Source: Pseudomonadales bacterium
Lineage (GTDB): Bacteria; Pseudomonadota; Gammaproteobacteria; Pseudomonadales; Azotimanducaceae
Assembly (NCBI GenBank): GCA_028285415.1
Contig: JANQPF010000022.1
Location: 248,001-312,000, forward strand
DNA: 64,000 bases
Direction of reading: 5' to 3'
Within the stretch, counting starts at the first letter, position 1. Each line of letters opens with the position of its first letter. The notes under the pieces were generated by a model, which saw nothing but the letters and a program-made list of their open reading frames with translations, did no database searches and was not told the origin of the DNA. Positions 1 through 9,317 of the stretch are shown piece by piece. The translations under genes and the position numbers were made by a program.

Positions 1-1299
1 TCCGTCCTGGCCGTAGTAGCGGCCATAGAACCAGCCCACGTCCTGCCATTCAGGGGCAATGCCTGCGGCATCCTGAGCGCCACCGTCACCAGCCCACATG
101 CAGTAAGCTTCCGGGCACGAGGCGTAGGCGCCATAGGTGGTCGGATACAGCCGCGCCATGTCGACCAGGCCCGGGTTGTTGGCCCGAATGGTCCGGTTTT
201 CGTCCACCAGCCGGTTCGGCGGGTAGGAAGGTGACGTGCCCCATCCGGGCACGTCGCTGTCCGTCATCAGGAATTCCAGGCTGAGAGTGGTCGTATCGTT
301 CAAGTCGAAGCTCGCCTCCGAATACCACTGCCAGCGGTCGGCGTCTTCGATCAGGTTGTCGAAGGCGGTGTACTGGAACCGGCAGAAACCGCCTTCCAGG
401 TTGCCCGCGACACCGACGGAGGTTCGCGCCCCGCCTAGATCTTCGCAGTTGGGGTCGACGATGCCGGATGCCAGGAGGCCAACGAAGCCGCCGGCGGAGG
501 CGGTGATGGGTGCCGCGGCCTCCCAACGATCGAGCGGCACGAAGACCGACGGTCGACCGACCGACGACCAGCCGCCCCGCGTGTTCTCATCGTAGCTCAG
601 CAGGGACCAGTCGCGGTCGGCGATGCGCAGACGGTCGCGACGGATGTAGCTTGCGGAGGTCATGAAGTGAGCCCGCCCGTCCATGAAGGAGGTGCCCCAG
701 ATGGCGCCAAGCTCCTGGTCACCATTGGTGTCATCGATGTCCTTATGGCTGCCGGTGACTTCGAAGCCTTCGAAATCCCCGCGTGTAATGAAGTTCATCA
801 CACCGGCAATGGCGTCGGAACCGTACGTTGCCGCCGCCCCGTCGCGCAGCACCTCGATGCGCTGCACGGCAATCGATGGAACCATGTTGACGTCGACCAG
901 GAGCTGCGCCTGCGCGCCGATGGCAAGCGGCGACCAGGTCGTGCGGCGACCGTTCAAGAGCACGAGCGAGCGGCTCGGCCCCAGGCCGCGGATGTTGACG
1001 GTGGCGCGGTCGGCGCCGGCGCCCGCTTGAAACTGGTCGGTTTCGCCGTCAGCACCCTGTGAGAAAGATAGACTTTTGATCAGGTCGATCGCCGTCGGCG
1101 ATCCTTCGAACTCGAGGTCTTCACGCTGCAGCGTGGTGACCGGCAGTGCGGCATCCTCAGGGGTGCCTTTAATATAGGTGCCGGTGACGACCACCTCTTC
1201 TATTTCGCCCTGCTGGGCAAATACTGCGGAAGTAGTCATCAGGGTACCGAAGAACAGGGCGCAGGCAGGCAGCCCGCGCCAGAGCGTAGTGCGTCTCAT
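1..1299 (-). CDS. TonB-dependent receptor, N-terminal part (cut by window edge)
   Basis: N-terminal 433 residues of an outer-membrane TonB-dependent receptor; the rest lies beyond position 1. A Sec signal peptide (about residues 1-28, ending SAVFA) is followed by a TonB box (EIEEVVVTG, about 32-40) and the plug domain with the family signatures NIRGLG, LLNGRR and YGSDAIAGVMNFIT. Such receptors import large nutrients such as siderophores, glycans or cobalamin using TonB energy; nothing here fixes the substrate. It resembles the next gene (same box, same GSDAIAGV segment, FEGF following), so the two are probably paralogues. The start is the ATG at 1297-1299, just before the signal peptide; an overlapping frame opposite it has no family resemblance. 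A candidate promoter lies about 150 bases upstream. Confidence 0.9.
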   Translation of the reverse strand, partial: MRRTTLWRGLPACALFFGTLMTTSAVFAQQGEIEEVVVTGTYIKGTPEDAALPVTTLQREDLEFEGSPTAIDLIKSLSFSQGADGETDQFQAGAGADRATVNIRGLGPSRSLVLLNGRRTTWSPLAIGAQAQLLVDVNMVPSIAVQRIEVLRDGAAATYGSDAIAGVMNFITRGDFEGFEVTGSHKDIDDTNGDQELGAIWGTSFMDGRAHFMTSASYIRRDRLRIADRDWSLLSYDENTRGGWSSVGRPSVFVPLDRWEAAAPITASAGGFVGLLASGIVDPNCEDLGGARTSVGVAGNLEGGFCRFQYTAFDNLIEDADRWQWYSEASFDLNDTTTLSLEFLMTDSDVPGWGTSPSYPPNRLVDENRTIRANNPGLVDMARLYPTTYGAYASCPEAYCMWAGDGGAQDAAGIAPEWQDVGWFYGRYYGQDG

Positions 1300-1445
1300 A
1301 GCTGTAATTCCCCATTTGATCTCTCAAATCCGCCCTTTCATGCCTTCCTGTCATGCAGGTCCGGCGCAATCGAGCGGCTCTCCCAGAAACAGCTGTTCCC
1401 AACACACGCGCTTCGCGTCTACCCCAGTCGGAGAACAGTCATCCG

Positions 1446-1474
1446 ACCGTAACGTTGCCGCTGTGGACTGTCAA
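1446..1474 (-). promoter_or_regulatory. Candidate sigma-70 promoter for the first TonB-dependent receptor
   Basis: Read on the minus strand there is a perfect -35 hexamer TTGACA (1469-1474), a 17-base spacer and TACGGT (1446-1451) as -10. It points at the receptor starting at 1299, leaving a leader of about 140 bases. The -10 matches consensus at only three positions, so this is a prediction. Confidence 0.45.
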
Positions 1475-1529
1475 ACAATCGAGCCGTCCGGTTTTGGGTG
1501 GTTATGGCCTTCAGGACCGATCAGCAGGC

Positions 1530-1558
1530 AAAAAAAAGCCCCTTCGAATGAAGGGGCT
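1530..1558 (-). terminator. Rho-independent terminator
   Basis: An 8-bp perfect stem (1537-1544 with 1551-1558, arms AGCCCCTT and AAGGGGCT) with a 6-base loop is followed on the minus strand by a run of T residues (1530-1537). It sits about 20 bases past the stop of the second receptor gene and should end that transcript. Confidence 0.9.
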
Positions 1559-1578
1559 CTTTGTTCGAACGCGATCCT

Positions 1579-4524
1579 TTAGATCGACATCAGGTAACGC
1601 ATGTACCAGATGCGACCGCGGGGATCGTGGGTGAACGGGTCATAGGCGCCGTCGTTGTTCAACAGCGGCGGCTCTTCGTTGGTCAGGTTCTTGACCCCAA
1701 GCGTCAGCGTGGAACCTTCGCTCTGGAAGCTGAAGGCGGGCAGCTGCACGCTGTACTGGGCATCAGCCGTCGTGTGCGAATCGATCGTCGGCGCAAAGCC
1801 GATGAACGAGCCACGCAGCGCGCTCTGCGCCAGATCGTCGTCGTACTCGTCGACGTGGTTGATCTGCAGATTCACAGAGTGACGATCCTTCGACCAGTTC
1901 AGCAGCAGGTTCGCCTTGTACTCCGGCAGCGGGTGGCCGACCGTGTTACCGGCGTTGCGGCTGCCGATGCCGTCGATCGTCTGACCACGCGGATCCACCA
2001 GATCGTACTCCAGCATATAGCTGATGTTGAGCCCGGCGCGGAAGGTACCAATGTCCTCCCAGTCCCAGGTGTAGGACGTCACCAGGTCGATGCCCGAAGC
2101 GTCCAGCGACTGGGCGTTCAGGTAAGACGCTGAAGTACGCAGCAGGTTGCCTGACGCATCGCGGATGACCTTGTCGGGCAGACCCGGTCCAATCGAGAGG
2201 ATCGTGCCGTCGGACTGTACGCCGCACACACCGACGATCACACCGTTCGGACAGCGCAAGGCGTTGTCCTGGTTGATCAGGTCCTGGTGCGCTTCCCGGG
2301 TGATGATGTCGTCGTACTCGTAGCTCCAGTAGTCGACGTCGACGGACAAGCCTTCCAGTGCCCCATCGCTGGGTGCCCAGGAGAGCCCGTAGTTCACAAC
2401 CGTGGCTTCCTCGGGCTGAAGCTGGTCGTTACCAAACGTCAGGCTTGGACGGAACGCGAGACCGCCGGTGCCCGAGAACGGGTCGGTGGAGTTCAGCAGG
2501 GTTGTCTGCTGGCCGTAGAGCTGCAGCAGAGAACCGACGCGGAAGGACGTGCCGGCCGATGCCCGCAACGTCAGGTCTTCGGTCGGGGTCAGCAGCAGCG
2601 TGACTTTCGGGTCGATCGTGTCTGCGTCGATCTCCTCGAAATCTTCATAGCGGCCGGCGATGGACAGTTCCGCCCAAGGCGTCATCGGCACGAAAACTTC
2701 CACGAATACCGCGGTTGTGGTCAAGGTGCCTTCCCAGTCCTGAGCGCCGTAAACGAACTTGTAGTTGTTCGCGTTCAGATTCTTGTCGTTGTTGACGCGA
2801 ATCTCGTCGCGACGACGCTGGGCGCCGACGGCCAGGCCAACCGCGCCGTTGTCCGTTTCGAAAACGTCACCGGCCAGCACCACGTCGAGCACGTGCTGCG
2901 TGGACTCGGTATCCGTCTGAATCTCGCCTGCAATCCACTGGTAGAGCTCAGCTGAGTTCTGATAGAGGAGTGCAGCCTCGGCCACCGTCATCGACGGGTC
3001 GGCCGCCCAGGGGCTGGTGTCACTGGTATCCCAGCGTGCGCCGGTCACCGGGTCGAAGCGGGAGGTCTGGAACGGGTTGTAGTAGAAACAGTTGCCTGTC
3101 CCCATGTTGCCGGAACCCGGCGTACCCGTGAGCGGGTTACAGTCGATACCGCCGAGACCCACGTAGGCGGCGTCGGTATTGCTCGTGATGGTGTCCGAGG
3201 GCGTGACGCTGTTTGCGTTGCGTTCCGAGCGCGCCAGGCTCACGTCGAGTGTCCAGCTGTTGTCGCCGAACTGCAAATCCGCAGTCATGCCGGCCGCAAC
3301 TCGATAGAACTGACGGTCAAAGGTGGATTCCGTGTCGACGGGACGATCGGCAAACGGCGTTTCGTCATGGCCACCGAGCAGGCGCTGCAGTGCCAGGTAC
3401 GGCACGGGTTCAACCCCGCGGCGAGCGGCGTCGAGCTGCAGGCCCGGGTTGTCCGCCGGGATGATCGCGAAGCTGACGTCCGGAAACAGCGAGTTGCCAC
3501 GCTTGATTTCGTTGTCGGAATAGCTCGCTTCACCCCAGATTTCGACGGTGTCTGAAATTTGATAGTTCGCTGAGCCGAATACCTTGGTCTGCTCTTGCGG
3601 TGAAACCAGGTGGAAGAAGCTCGAGAAGTCGTAGATGCAGAGCCCGCCGACGTTGCCAAGCACACCTTTTTCGCCGTCGGCGGCAGCGGCCAGATCACAG
3701 TCCGGATCGGCGCCCTGTCCGAAGGCAGTTGCACCGCCGGGCACGAAGAAGCTCCCGGCGTCCGGCGTAATGGCGCCGAGCGGCACGTAGCGGCCGGGCT
3801 GACCAAACGTCGAAAGACCGGAGCGGCCGAACGTGTCGAAACGATCGCCGATCTGCAGACCTTTGCGATCCAGGTAGCTGGCTGACACCATCGCGTTACC
3901 CCGATCGCCGGAAATGCCGAAGATCATGGCAACCTGCGAGTCGTCCTGCACCTTGGTTTCGTCGTCCGTGGCGTATTCGAGCTGAATGTCGAAACCCTCG
4001 AAGTTGTCGCGGGTAATGAAGTTCACCACACCGGCGATGGCGTCGGAGCCGTACAACGCGGACGAACCGTCCTTCACGATTTCCACACGCTCGATGGCGA
4101 TGGTGGGAATCATGCCCGAGAGGTCCACGTAGCCGTTACCGACGTTGTCGAAATCCGTCGCGACGTTGCGGCGACCGTTGAACAGCACCAGCGTTGAGCC
4201 ATTGCCCAGGTTGCGCAGGTTGATACTGACGTTGCCCTGGGAGTTGTCGCCACCATAGAACGGCGTCGAGTTGCTGATGTTGCCGGAGTTGAAGGTGAGG
4301 TTGCTGACGATGTCTTTGATGTCGACGGCGCCAATGTCATCGATGTCCGCTCGTGTCACCACCGACAGGGGTGAGGGCGAATCTGCAGTCGTTTTCTTAA
4401 GGTACGAACCCGTCACCACCACTTCCTCGATCGCTTCATCCTCTTCAGCGACGGCGTTGTGGGTGATCAGGGCAAAAGGCAGGAGTACAAGCAGCCTGAA
4501 AAGGCCGCTCCAATAGACTTTCAT
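1579..4524 (-). CDS. TonB-dependent outer-membrane receptor
   Basis: Complete 981-residue TonB-dependent receptor. It has a signal peptide (residues 1-26, ending NAVA), a TonB box (AIEEVVVTG), a plug with the NLRNLG and LFNGRR motifs and the YGSDAIAGVVNFITRDNFEGF segment, then a long beta-barrel ending in an aromatic-rich strand (RIWYMRYLMSI). The length is typical of the large receptors for plant- or algae-derived oligomers and other bulky substrates, but no substrate can be assigned. Several cysteines (DCDL, GGLCIY, DCNPL, NCFYY) probably form disulfides in extracellular loops. It is transcribed alone from the spacer 4525-4666 and ends at a strong terminator. Confidence 0.93.
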   Translation of the reverse strand: MKVYWSGLFRLLVLLPFALITHNAVAEEDEAIEEVVVTGSYLKKTTADSPSPLSVVTRADIDDIGAVDIKDIVSNLTFNSGNISNSTPFYGGDNSQGNVSINLRNLGNGSTLVLFNGRRNVATDFDNVGNGYVDLSGMIPTIAIERVEIVKDGSSALYGSDAIAGVVNFITRDNFEGFDIQLEYATDDETKVQDDSQVAMIFGISGDRGNAMVSASYLDRKGLQIGDRFDTFGRSGLSTFGQPGRYVPLGAITPDAGSFFVPGGATAFGQGADPDCDLAAAADGEKGVLGNVGGLCIYDFSSFFHLVSPQEQTKVFGSANYQISDTVEIWGEASYSDNEIKRGNSLFPDVSFAIIPADNPGLQLDAARRGVEPVPYLALQRLLGGHDETPFADRPVDTESTFDRQFYRVAAGMTADLQFGDNSWTLDVSLARSERNANSVTPSDTITSNTDAAYVGLGGIDCNPLTGTPGSGNMGTGNCFYYNPFQTSRFDPVTGARWDTSDTSPWAADPSMTVAEAALLYQNSAELYQWIAGEIQTDTESTQHVLDVVLAGDVFETDNGAVGLAVGAQRRRDEIRVNNDKNLNANNYKFVYGAQDWEGTLTTTAVFVEVFVPMTPWAELSIAGRYEDFEEIDADTIDPKVTLLLTPTEDLTLRASAGTSFRVGSLLQLYGQQTTLLNSTDPFSGTGGLAFRPSLTFGNDQLQPEEATVVNYGLSWAPSDGALEGLSVDVDYWSYEYDDIITREAHQDLINQDNALRCPNGVIVGVCGVQSDGTILSIGPGLPDKVIRDASGNLLRTSASYLNAQSLDASGIDLVTSYTWDWEDIGTFRAGLNISYMLEYDLVDPRGQTIDGIGSRNAGNTVGHPLPEYKANLLLNWSKDRHSVNLQINHVDEYDDDLAQSALRGSFIGFAPTIDSHTTADAQYSVQLPAFSFQSEGSTLTLGVKNLTNEEPPLLNNDGAYDPFTHDPRGRIWYMRYLMSI

Positions 4525-4666
4525 AACGTCTCCCCGATTGTTTTACTCTCCAATGCGCACAAGTGCGCAAAAACGCACTCGAGCGCTGCGAAAAGTGGCT
4601 TTATTACACTATTTTGTCAACCCTTGAGGATTAACAGTGGGACAAGTATGAGGTAGATATAGCGCG

Positions 4667-5140
4667 CTATCGCAACCGTTTGACGCGTGTGGATCCGCCA
4701 CGTTCCGTGGTCAGGATGTAGCCACCCATTCTGCCGCGCCTGACGACCACGCCGTCGCCGTTCTTGATGGTGAGGTAGCGAGGCGAAACCTGTCCCCAGA
4801 CCTGGCCGTTGGAGAGATAGACGATCAGCTCGTTGCGCGCACGACGCTTGATGTCCGTGACGCTGGCGTTGATTTCATCGATTTCATCGCGTTCGACGAT
4901 GGGCTTCGCGCGTTCGATCTGCTCGCGGCCGAAGTCTGCTTCGGCGGGCGCCTCGGGTTCTGCGTCAGCGGGTGTGACGGTGGTGCTGGCAACCTCCACC
5001 GCGTCGCGAAAGAGCGTGTCGTAACAGGCCAATCTTTCGACATCGGCATCAATACTCTGGCACGTCGCCACGTCGTCCGCGGCTGCGGGCAGGCTCGTTG
5101 CGGTCAGCAGGAGACAGAGGATGGCGTGCGTACGCTTCAT
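4667..5140 (-). CDS. Small secreted protein of unknown function
   Basis: 157-residue protein with a clear Sec signal peptide (MKRTHAILCLLLTATSLPAAA). The mature start carries the pattern C-x2-I-x6-RL-x-CYD, a two-cysteine motif shared by many small proteobacterial envelope proteins of unknown role. An acidic, proline-rich linker follows, then a basic C-terminal domain rich in beta-type residues (ELIVYLSNGQVWGQV). I chose the ATG at 5138-5140 because it begins the signal peptide; an in-frame start 12 codons upstream would bury it. Divergent from the ureohydrolase gene across 77 bases. No function can be assigned. Confidence 0.75.
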   Translation of the reverse strand: MKRTHAILCLLLTATSLPAAADDVATCQSIDADVERLACYDTLFRDAVEVASTTVTPADAEPEAPAEADFGREQIERAKPIVERDEIDEINASVTDIKRRARNELIVYLSNGQVWGQVSPRYLTIKNGDGVVVRRGRMGGYILTTERGGSTRVKRLR

Positions 5141-5217
5141 GACCAAAGGATACGTTGGAAGTCGCGACACTGGCAATTTAAGATTTCCCGCAAGCCCGGA
5201 GTGTAAAAGGATCGACG

Positions 5218-6168
5218 GTGAGCGACTTCAACCAACCGCTGAGCGGCAACGAGATGCCGCGGTTTGCCGGTCCGGCCAGCATGTTCCGTCTGCCGGTCGC
5301 AACGATCGCGGCAGACCTCGACGTCGGTATCATCGGGGTACCGCTCGACATCGGTACGAGCAACCGGGCCGGCTCGCGCTACGGCCCGCGCGAGATCCGG
5401 GCAGAGTCGGTCCTGGTTCGACCCTACAGCATGGCAACGGGTGCGGCGCCCTTCGACAGCCTGCAGATTGCCGACGTCGGTGATGTGGCACTCAATACCT
5501 ATAACCTGGCAGCGTCGATCGAGCGCATCGAAGCGCATTTCGAGGCGTTCACCGCGGCGGATGTCAAACCCGTGTCGCTCGGCGGTGACCACACCATCAC
5601 GCTGCCTATTCTGCGCGCGCTCGCCCGCAGGCATGGACCCATGGCCGTGGTCCACGTCGACGCTCACGCTGACATGAACGACACCATGTTCGGTGAGCGT
5701 GAGACCCACGGCACCATTTTCCGTCGCGCGATCGAAGAAAACCTGATTGCACCCGAGAAAATGACGCAGATTGGACTGCGCGCCACCGGCTACAGCGCTG
5801 AAGACTTCGACTGGGCGCGCAAGCGGGGGGTACGGGTCGTTCAGGCAGAGGCGTGCTGGTATCAATCCCTTGCGCCGCTGATGGAAGAGGTGCGCTCGAC
5901 CGTCGGGGATACGCCGGTATATCTCTCATTCGACATCGACGGTCTCGATCCTTCCGTGGCGCCGGGCACCGGCACGCCGGAGCCGGCGGGTCTCACGGCG
6001 TCTCAGGGACTGGAGATCATTCGTGGCGTGCACGGGCTCAATCTCATCGGCGCTGACCTCGTTGAGGTTTCACCGCCATACGATACAACCGGAAATACGA
6101 GTCTGCTTGCCGCCAACCTGGTATTCGAAATGCTCTGCAGCCTGCCCGGGGTGCGGCGTCGAGGGTGA
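5218..6168 (+). CDS. gbuA: Guanidinobutyrase/agmatinase-type ureohydrolase
   Basis: 316-residue ureohydrolase of the arginase/agmatinase fold, which hydrolyses a guanidino compound to an amine and urea. The binuclear Mn-binding signatures are complete: GGDHT, HVDAHADMND and SFDIDGLDPSVAPGTG. The N-terminal GNEMPRF segment, the ATGAAPFDSL stretch and the VVQAEACW segment recall Pseudomonas guanidinobutyrase (GbuA) more than enteric SpeB, so 4-guanidinobutyrate is the likeliest substrate; agmatine, guanidinopropionate or free guanidine (Ni-dependent members exist) remain possible. The start is the GTG at 5218, preceded by AAAAGGAT. There is no adjacent regulator or transporter, so the substrate assignment rests on memory of the family only. 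Confidence 0.85.
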   Translation: MSDFNQPLSGNEMPRFAGPASMFRLPVATIAADLDVGIIGVPLDIGTSNRAGSRYGPREIRAESVLVRPYSMATGAAPFDSLQIADVGDVALNTYNLAASIERIEAHFEAFTAADVKPVSLGGDHTITLPILRALARRHGPMAVVHVDAHADMNDTMFGERETHGTIFRRAIEENLIAPEKMTQIGLRATGYSAEDFDWARKRGVRVVQAEACWYQSLAPLMEEVRSTVGDTPVYLSFDIDGLDPSVAPGTGTPEPAGLTASQGLEIIRGVHGLNLIGADLVEVSPPYDTTGNTSLLAANLVFEMLCSLPGVRRRG

Positions 6169-6255
6169 ACGTCCGATTGCTCATTCACATCGAACCCACC
6201 CTTATTACTGCGTGCCAGGTGTGCTAGCCTATGACGGCGTTCCGGCGCACACATA

Positions 6256-7332
6256 ATGTACACACTACTCTTAACCTTCTTTTTTCTGGCACTCATTTTC
6301 TCCTTCCTGTGCTCGATGTGGGAGGCGGTGCTGCTCAGTACCACGCCGAGCTACGCGCGGGTGCAGACGCAGGAAGGCACCAGAATCGGCGCGTACCTCG
6401 AGGATTTCAAAGCCAACATCGACCGCCCCCTCGCGGCAATTCTCACGCTCAACACGATTGCCCACACGGTGGGAGCCATTGGCGTCGGGGAACAGGCGGC
6501 AACCATCTGGGCCGATACGAATCCCTGGGTGACGCTTTTTGCCGTGCCGGTGGGCATGACCATTGCCATCCTGGTCTTCTCTGAAATTGTGCCGAAGACG
6601 ATCGGTGCACTTTACTGGCAGCGCCTTGTCGTCTTTACGGTGCTGTCGCTGCGCATTCTGATCATCGCGCTGGCGCCGTTTGTGTGGATGAGTCAGTACA
6701 TCACCAGACGGCTCAAACGGGACGCCGGCCAGCAGCCGATCCTCACCCGCACCGATTTCCTTGCGATGGCGGAAATGGGAGCGGAAGAAGGTGTCATCGA
6801 AGCCGAAGAGCGCGAGATGATCGGCCATCTCCTGCACTTCAAATCAGTGGAAGTTCGCGACGTGATGACGCCGCGCACGGTCGTGGCCGTGGCGTCTGAG
6901 AAAGAGAGCATCGAAAGCTACTATTCCCAGGGCAAACGTCAGCGCTTCTCGCGCATACCCACCTACAACGAATCCATTGACCACATCACCGGCTACGTGC
7001 TCAAAAATGACGTCCTGACGGCAATGATCGACGGCCGCGGCGCTGAGCCGATTACCAGTCTGAGAAGAGACATTGTGGCCGTAAGCGAGAGCTTTGGGAT
7101 CACCGAACTCTTCCAGACCCTGCGCGATCGGCAGGAGCACATTGCGGTGGTCATGGACGACTTCGGCGGCATGGCGGGGATCGTCACGCTGGAGGACGTC
7201 ATTGAGACGCTCCTCGGGCTGGAAATTGTGGATGAAACGGACGCAACGACGGACATGCGGGTGCTGGCCCGGCGTCACCGATCGCGTCGAGCCAAGGCCC
7301 TCGGTGCGCTCAGCACGCCGGAATCGACATGA
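6256..7332 (+). CDS. CNNM/hemolysin-C-like membrane protein with CBS pair
   Basis: 358-residue protein of the CNNM (DUF21) family. Four hydrophobic segments lie within roughly residues 1-150, including the conserved FSEIVPKTIG motif. A paired CBS domain follows (about 190-320; VMTPRTVV, then RQEHIAVVMDDFGGMAGIVTLEDVIETLLG). Relatives transport or sense Mg2+/Co2+ (CorC, MpfA). Unlike many relatives it stops just after the CBS pair and lacks the C-terminal CorC_HlyC transporter-associated domain, ending instead in a basic tail (RRHRSRRAK). Monocistronic by spacing. Role in divalent-cation efflux is inferred from the family. Confidence 0.88.
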   Translation: MYTLLLTFFFLALIFSFLCSMWEAVLLSTTPSYARVQTQEGTRIGAYLEDFKANIDRPLAAILTLNTIAHTVGAIGVGEQAATIWADTNPWVTLFAVPVGMTIAILVFSEIVPKTIGALYWQRLVVFTVLSLRILIIALAPFVWMSQYITRRLKRDAGQQPILTRTDFLAMAEMGAEEGVIEAEEREMIGHLLHFKSVEVRDVMTPRTVVAVASEKESIESYYSQGKRQRFSRIPTYNESIDHITGYVLKNDVLTAMIDGRGAEPITSLRRDIVAVSESFGITELFQTLRDRQEHIAVVMDDFGGMAGIVTLEDVIETLLGLEIVDETDATTDMRVLARRHRSRRAKALGALSTPEST

Positions 7333-7407
7333 TTGCGTGCTCGTTTGCATAACGAATTGAAACACCCCTGAAATACCCCGGTAGCGCCCGCGGCAGACAA
7401 TGGCGCG

Positions 7408-8070
7408 ATGGGGAGTCGACGCATATGGGTAGCACTGGGCGCAGCGCTTGCCGCGCACGCCGCTTTCCTATGGCTGTGGCCCGCCGCTGAGCGTCCGCTC
7501 CGTCAGCCGCTCGAGGTGACGCTCGCGCACGACACCACGGCGAAGCCACCCGAACCGGAACGGCCTGCACCCGAACTCCAACCCCAACCCCCGCCGGTGG
7601 CCCCCGAAAACCCGCCGCAACCCAGCGCCCAGGTTGCGGAGGCTGCTGTACCTGAGGACGTCGCCCCCGCGCCGGAACCTGCGCCGGTGCTGGACCTGAC
7701 CCGTCCCGAGGTCTGGCCTGAAGATCCGCCGCTGCCAGAGGTCGATGAGCTGGTGTTCGCGTTCCGCCCGGAGCTTTACGAGGGACTGACCGATCGACGC
7801 GAAGCGCAGGCGCGCGCTCAGGTATTGAAAGCGCGACGCGTTGCGGTGGCGGGCCTCACGCCGGAGGAATACAACGCCCAGAAGGTCAATCCTTTTGTCT
7901 ACAAAACCGAACACGGCTGCTTTGAGCAACGCATGGATCTGGACGGTCGTGTAATTGGCGAGCAGCGCTGGTGGCGGGTCAGCTGCAACGAGATTCTCGA
8001 GGACCCGCTGCTGCTGCCTCCGCTCGAGTACGATGCGCTCGGGCGCGCGGTTGGGCTCAGCGACCTTTGA
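7408..8070 (+). CDS. TonB-like N-terminal anchor protein with unrelated C-terminus
   Basis: 220-residue protein with a single N-terminal membrane anchor (about residues 5-25), a proline/glutamate-rich linker (about 45-110, many P-E-P-x repeats) and a C-terminal domain carrying two cysteines (EHGCFEQ and RVSCNEI). The anchor plus rigid Pro-rich linker is the architecture of TonB, but the typical TonB C-terminal motif is absent. It may span the periplasm; the cysteine pair suggests an oxidised periplasmic domain. Its last 14 bases overlap the convergent enoyl-CoA hydratase gene. Not assigned to a family; real coding is supported by composition and by the signal-anchor start. Confidence 0.7.
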   Translation: MGSRRIWVALGAALAAHAAFLWLWPAAERPLRQPLEVTLAHDTTAKPPEPERPAPELQPQPPPVAPENPPQPSAQVAEAAVPEDVAPAPEPAPVLDLTRPEVWPEDPPLPEVDELVFAFRPELYEGLTDRREAQARAQVLKARRVAVAGLTPEEYNAQKVNPFVYKTEHGCFEQRMDLDGRVIGEQRWWRVSCNEILEDPLLLPPLEYDALGRAVGLSDL

Positions 8071-8848
8071 ATTCCGGCGCGCGTTTCTCCATGAACGACG
8101 CCATGCCTTCCTTGAAGTCTTCAGACTGAAAGAGCGGCAGGAGCTGCAGGAACACGTGGTGCACGTGGTCGTTGAAGTTTTCGTTCATGCCCATCCGCAT
8201 CATGCGCTTGGAGGCCTGCACCGCGAGCGGCGCGTTGGCGGCAATCTGTCCGGCCAGCGCTACGGCCTCGGCATGCACCTCGTTGTTGTTGACCACCCGC
8301 GATACGAGACCCATCTCTTCACATTCTGCGGCGGTGAGGGTTTTGCCCGTGAAGATGATCTCGGACGCCTTGGACCAGCCGATCAGTCGCGGCAGGATCC
8401 ACGTGCCGCCGGATTCCGGCACCACACCGCGGGCGGTGAACGCCGCGGCGAGCTTGGCAGTGTCTGCCATGATGCGGATGTCGGCGCCGAGCGCCAGGTC
8501 CATGCCGTAGCCTGCGGCGGACCCGTTGACGGCGGCAATGGTGGGCGTGTCGAGGTTGTGCAGAACGGTGGGCGGCGTATTGCGCAGGTCCAGATTTGCG
8601 GGTGCGGCTTTGCTGTCGGATAAGTTGTTCGTGATGTCGCTGCCACGCAGGTCCAGACCCGCGCAGAAGAATTTGCCGTTACCGGTGATGATGATCGCGC
8701 GGACCTCGGGATCGGCATCGGCGTCTACCAGCATCCTGGTGAGGCTGTCGAGCATCTCCCTGGAGATGGTGTTCTGCTGCTCCGGGCGGTTGAAGGTGAT
8801 CGTGGCAACCTGATCGGTGACGTCATAGAGAACGGCTGCATCGGACAT
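8057..8848 (-). CDS. Enoyl-CoA hydratase/isomerase family protein
   Basis: 263-residue crotonase-fold protein, probably hydrating or isomerising a 2- or 3-enoyl-CoA. Visible signatures are the oxyanion-hole region FFCAGLDL, the NGSAAGYGMDLALGADIRI helix and GVVPESGGTWILPRLIG. The usual first catalytic glutamate (GGGxEL in hydratases) is replaced here by MD in GYGMDL, while an acidic residue sits at the second site (VPES). This pattern is seen in isomerase-type members, so strict hydratase activity is uncertain. The gene stands alone, convergent with the anchor protein and divergent from a small gene over a 233-base spacer. Confidence 0.85.
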   Translation of the reverse strand: MSDAAVLYDVTDQVATITFNRPEQQNTISREMLDSLTRMLVDADADPEVRAIIITGNGKFFCAGLDLRGSDITNNLSDSKAAPANLDLRNTPPTVLHNLDTPTIAAVNGSAAGYGMDLALGADIRIMADTAKLAAAFTARGVVPESGGTWILPRLIGWSKASEIIFTGKTLTAAECEEMGLVSRVVNNNEVHAEAVALAGQIAANAPLAVQASKRMMRMGMNENFNDHVHHVFLQLLPLFQSEDFKEGMASFMEKRAPEFKGR

Positions 8849-9081
8849 TTTGGCTTCCCCTTGAATATCGGATCGATCGATTCGGCTTTTGGAACCGGCT
8901 CCGAATGTGATTAAAACTGCGTACTGCCCCGTCGCCGAAACGGTGTAATTCCGGGACGTAGCAGGGGACCCTACGATTGCAAGTGGGTTCTTGCAACTGA
9001 TGTCTCAGTATCCCGGCCAAATAAATTGGCGAACCCGCGACAGGCCATCTAGATTGTATAAAAGGTCAGGCAACAATCCCG

Positions 9082-9306
9082 ATGGAAGAGAATCAGCAAG
9101 GCTTCGTAGATCTCCTGGAGATATACCACGCGCGACAGCTGCGCGATCAGATCATCTCGCAGCTGCGTCGGCTGCGCGCTTCATCCGATCGTCTTTCTCT
9201 GTCCGAGCAGGCGCGACGCCGCGAAGTGCGCGGCTACTACGAAGCGCTGCTCCTTACCGTTGCCGAATTGCAGCACCACATGGGTGACGAAGAAATCGTT
9301 CACTGA
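9082..9306 (+). CDS. Small conserved-looking hypothetical protein
   Basis: 74-residue, highly charged, entirely helical-looking protein (DLLEIYHARQLRDQI and RRREVRGYYEALLLTV segments) with no membrane segment or metal motif. An AT-rich TATAAA box lies about 25 bases before the ATG. The ribosome site is weak (AGG about 11 bases upstream). It ends 12 bases before the convergent Nudix gene stop. Function unknown; coding is supported by its own position in an otherwise gene-free interval and a sensible amino-acid composition. Confidence 0.6.
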   Translation: MEENQQGFVDLLEIYHARQLRDQIISQLRRLRASSDRLSLSEQARRREVRGYYEALLLTVAELQHHMGDEEIVH

Positions 9307-9317
9307 CCCATCGCGCG

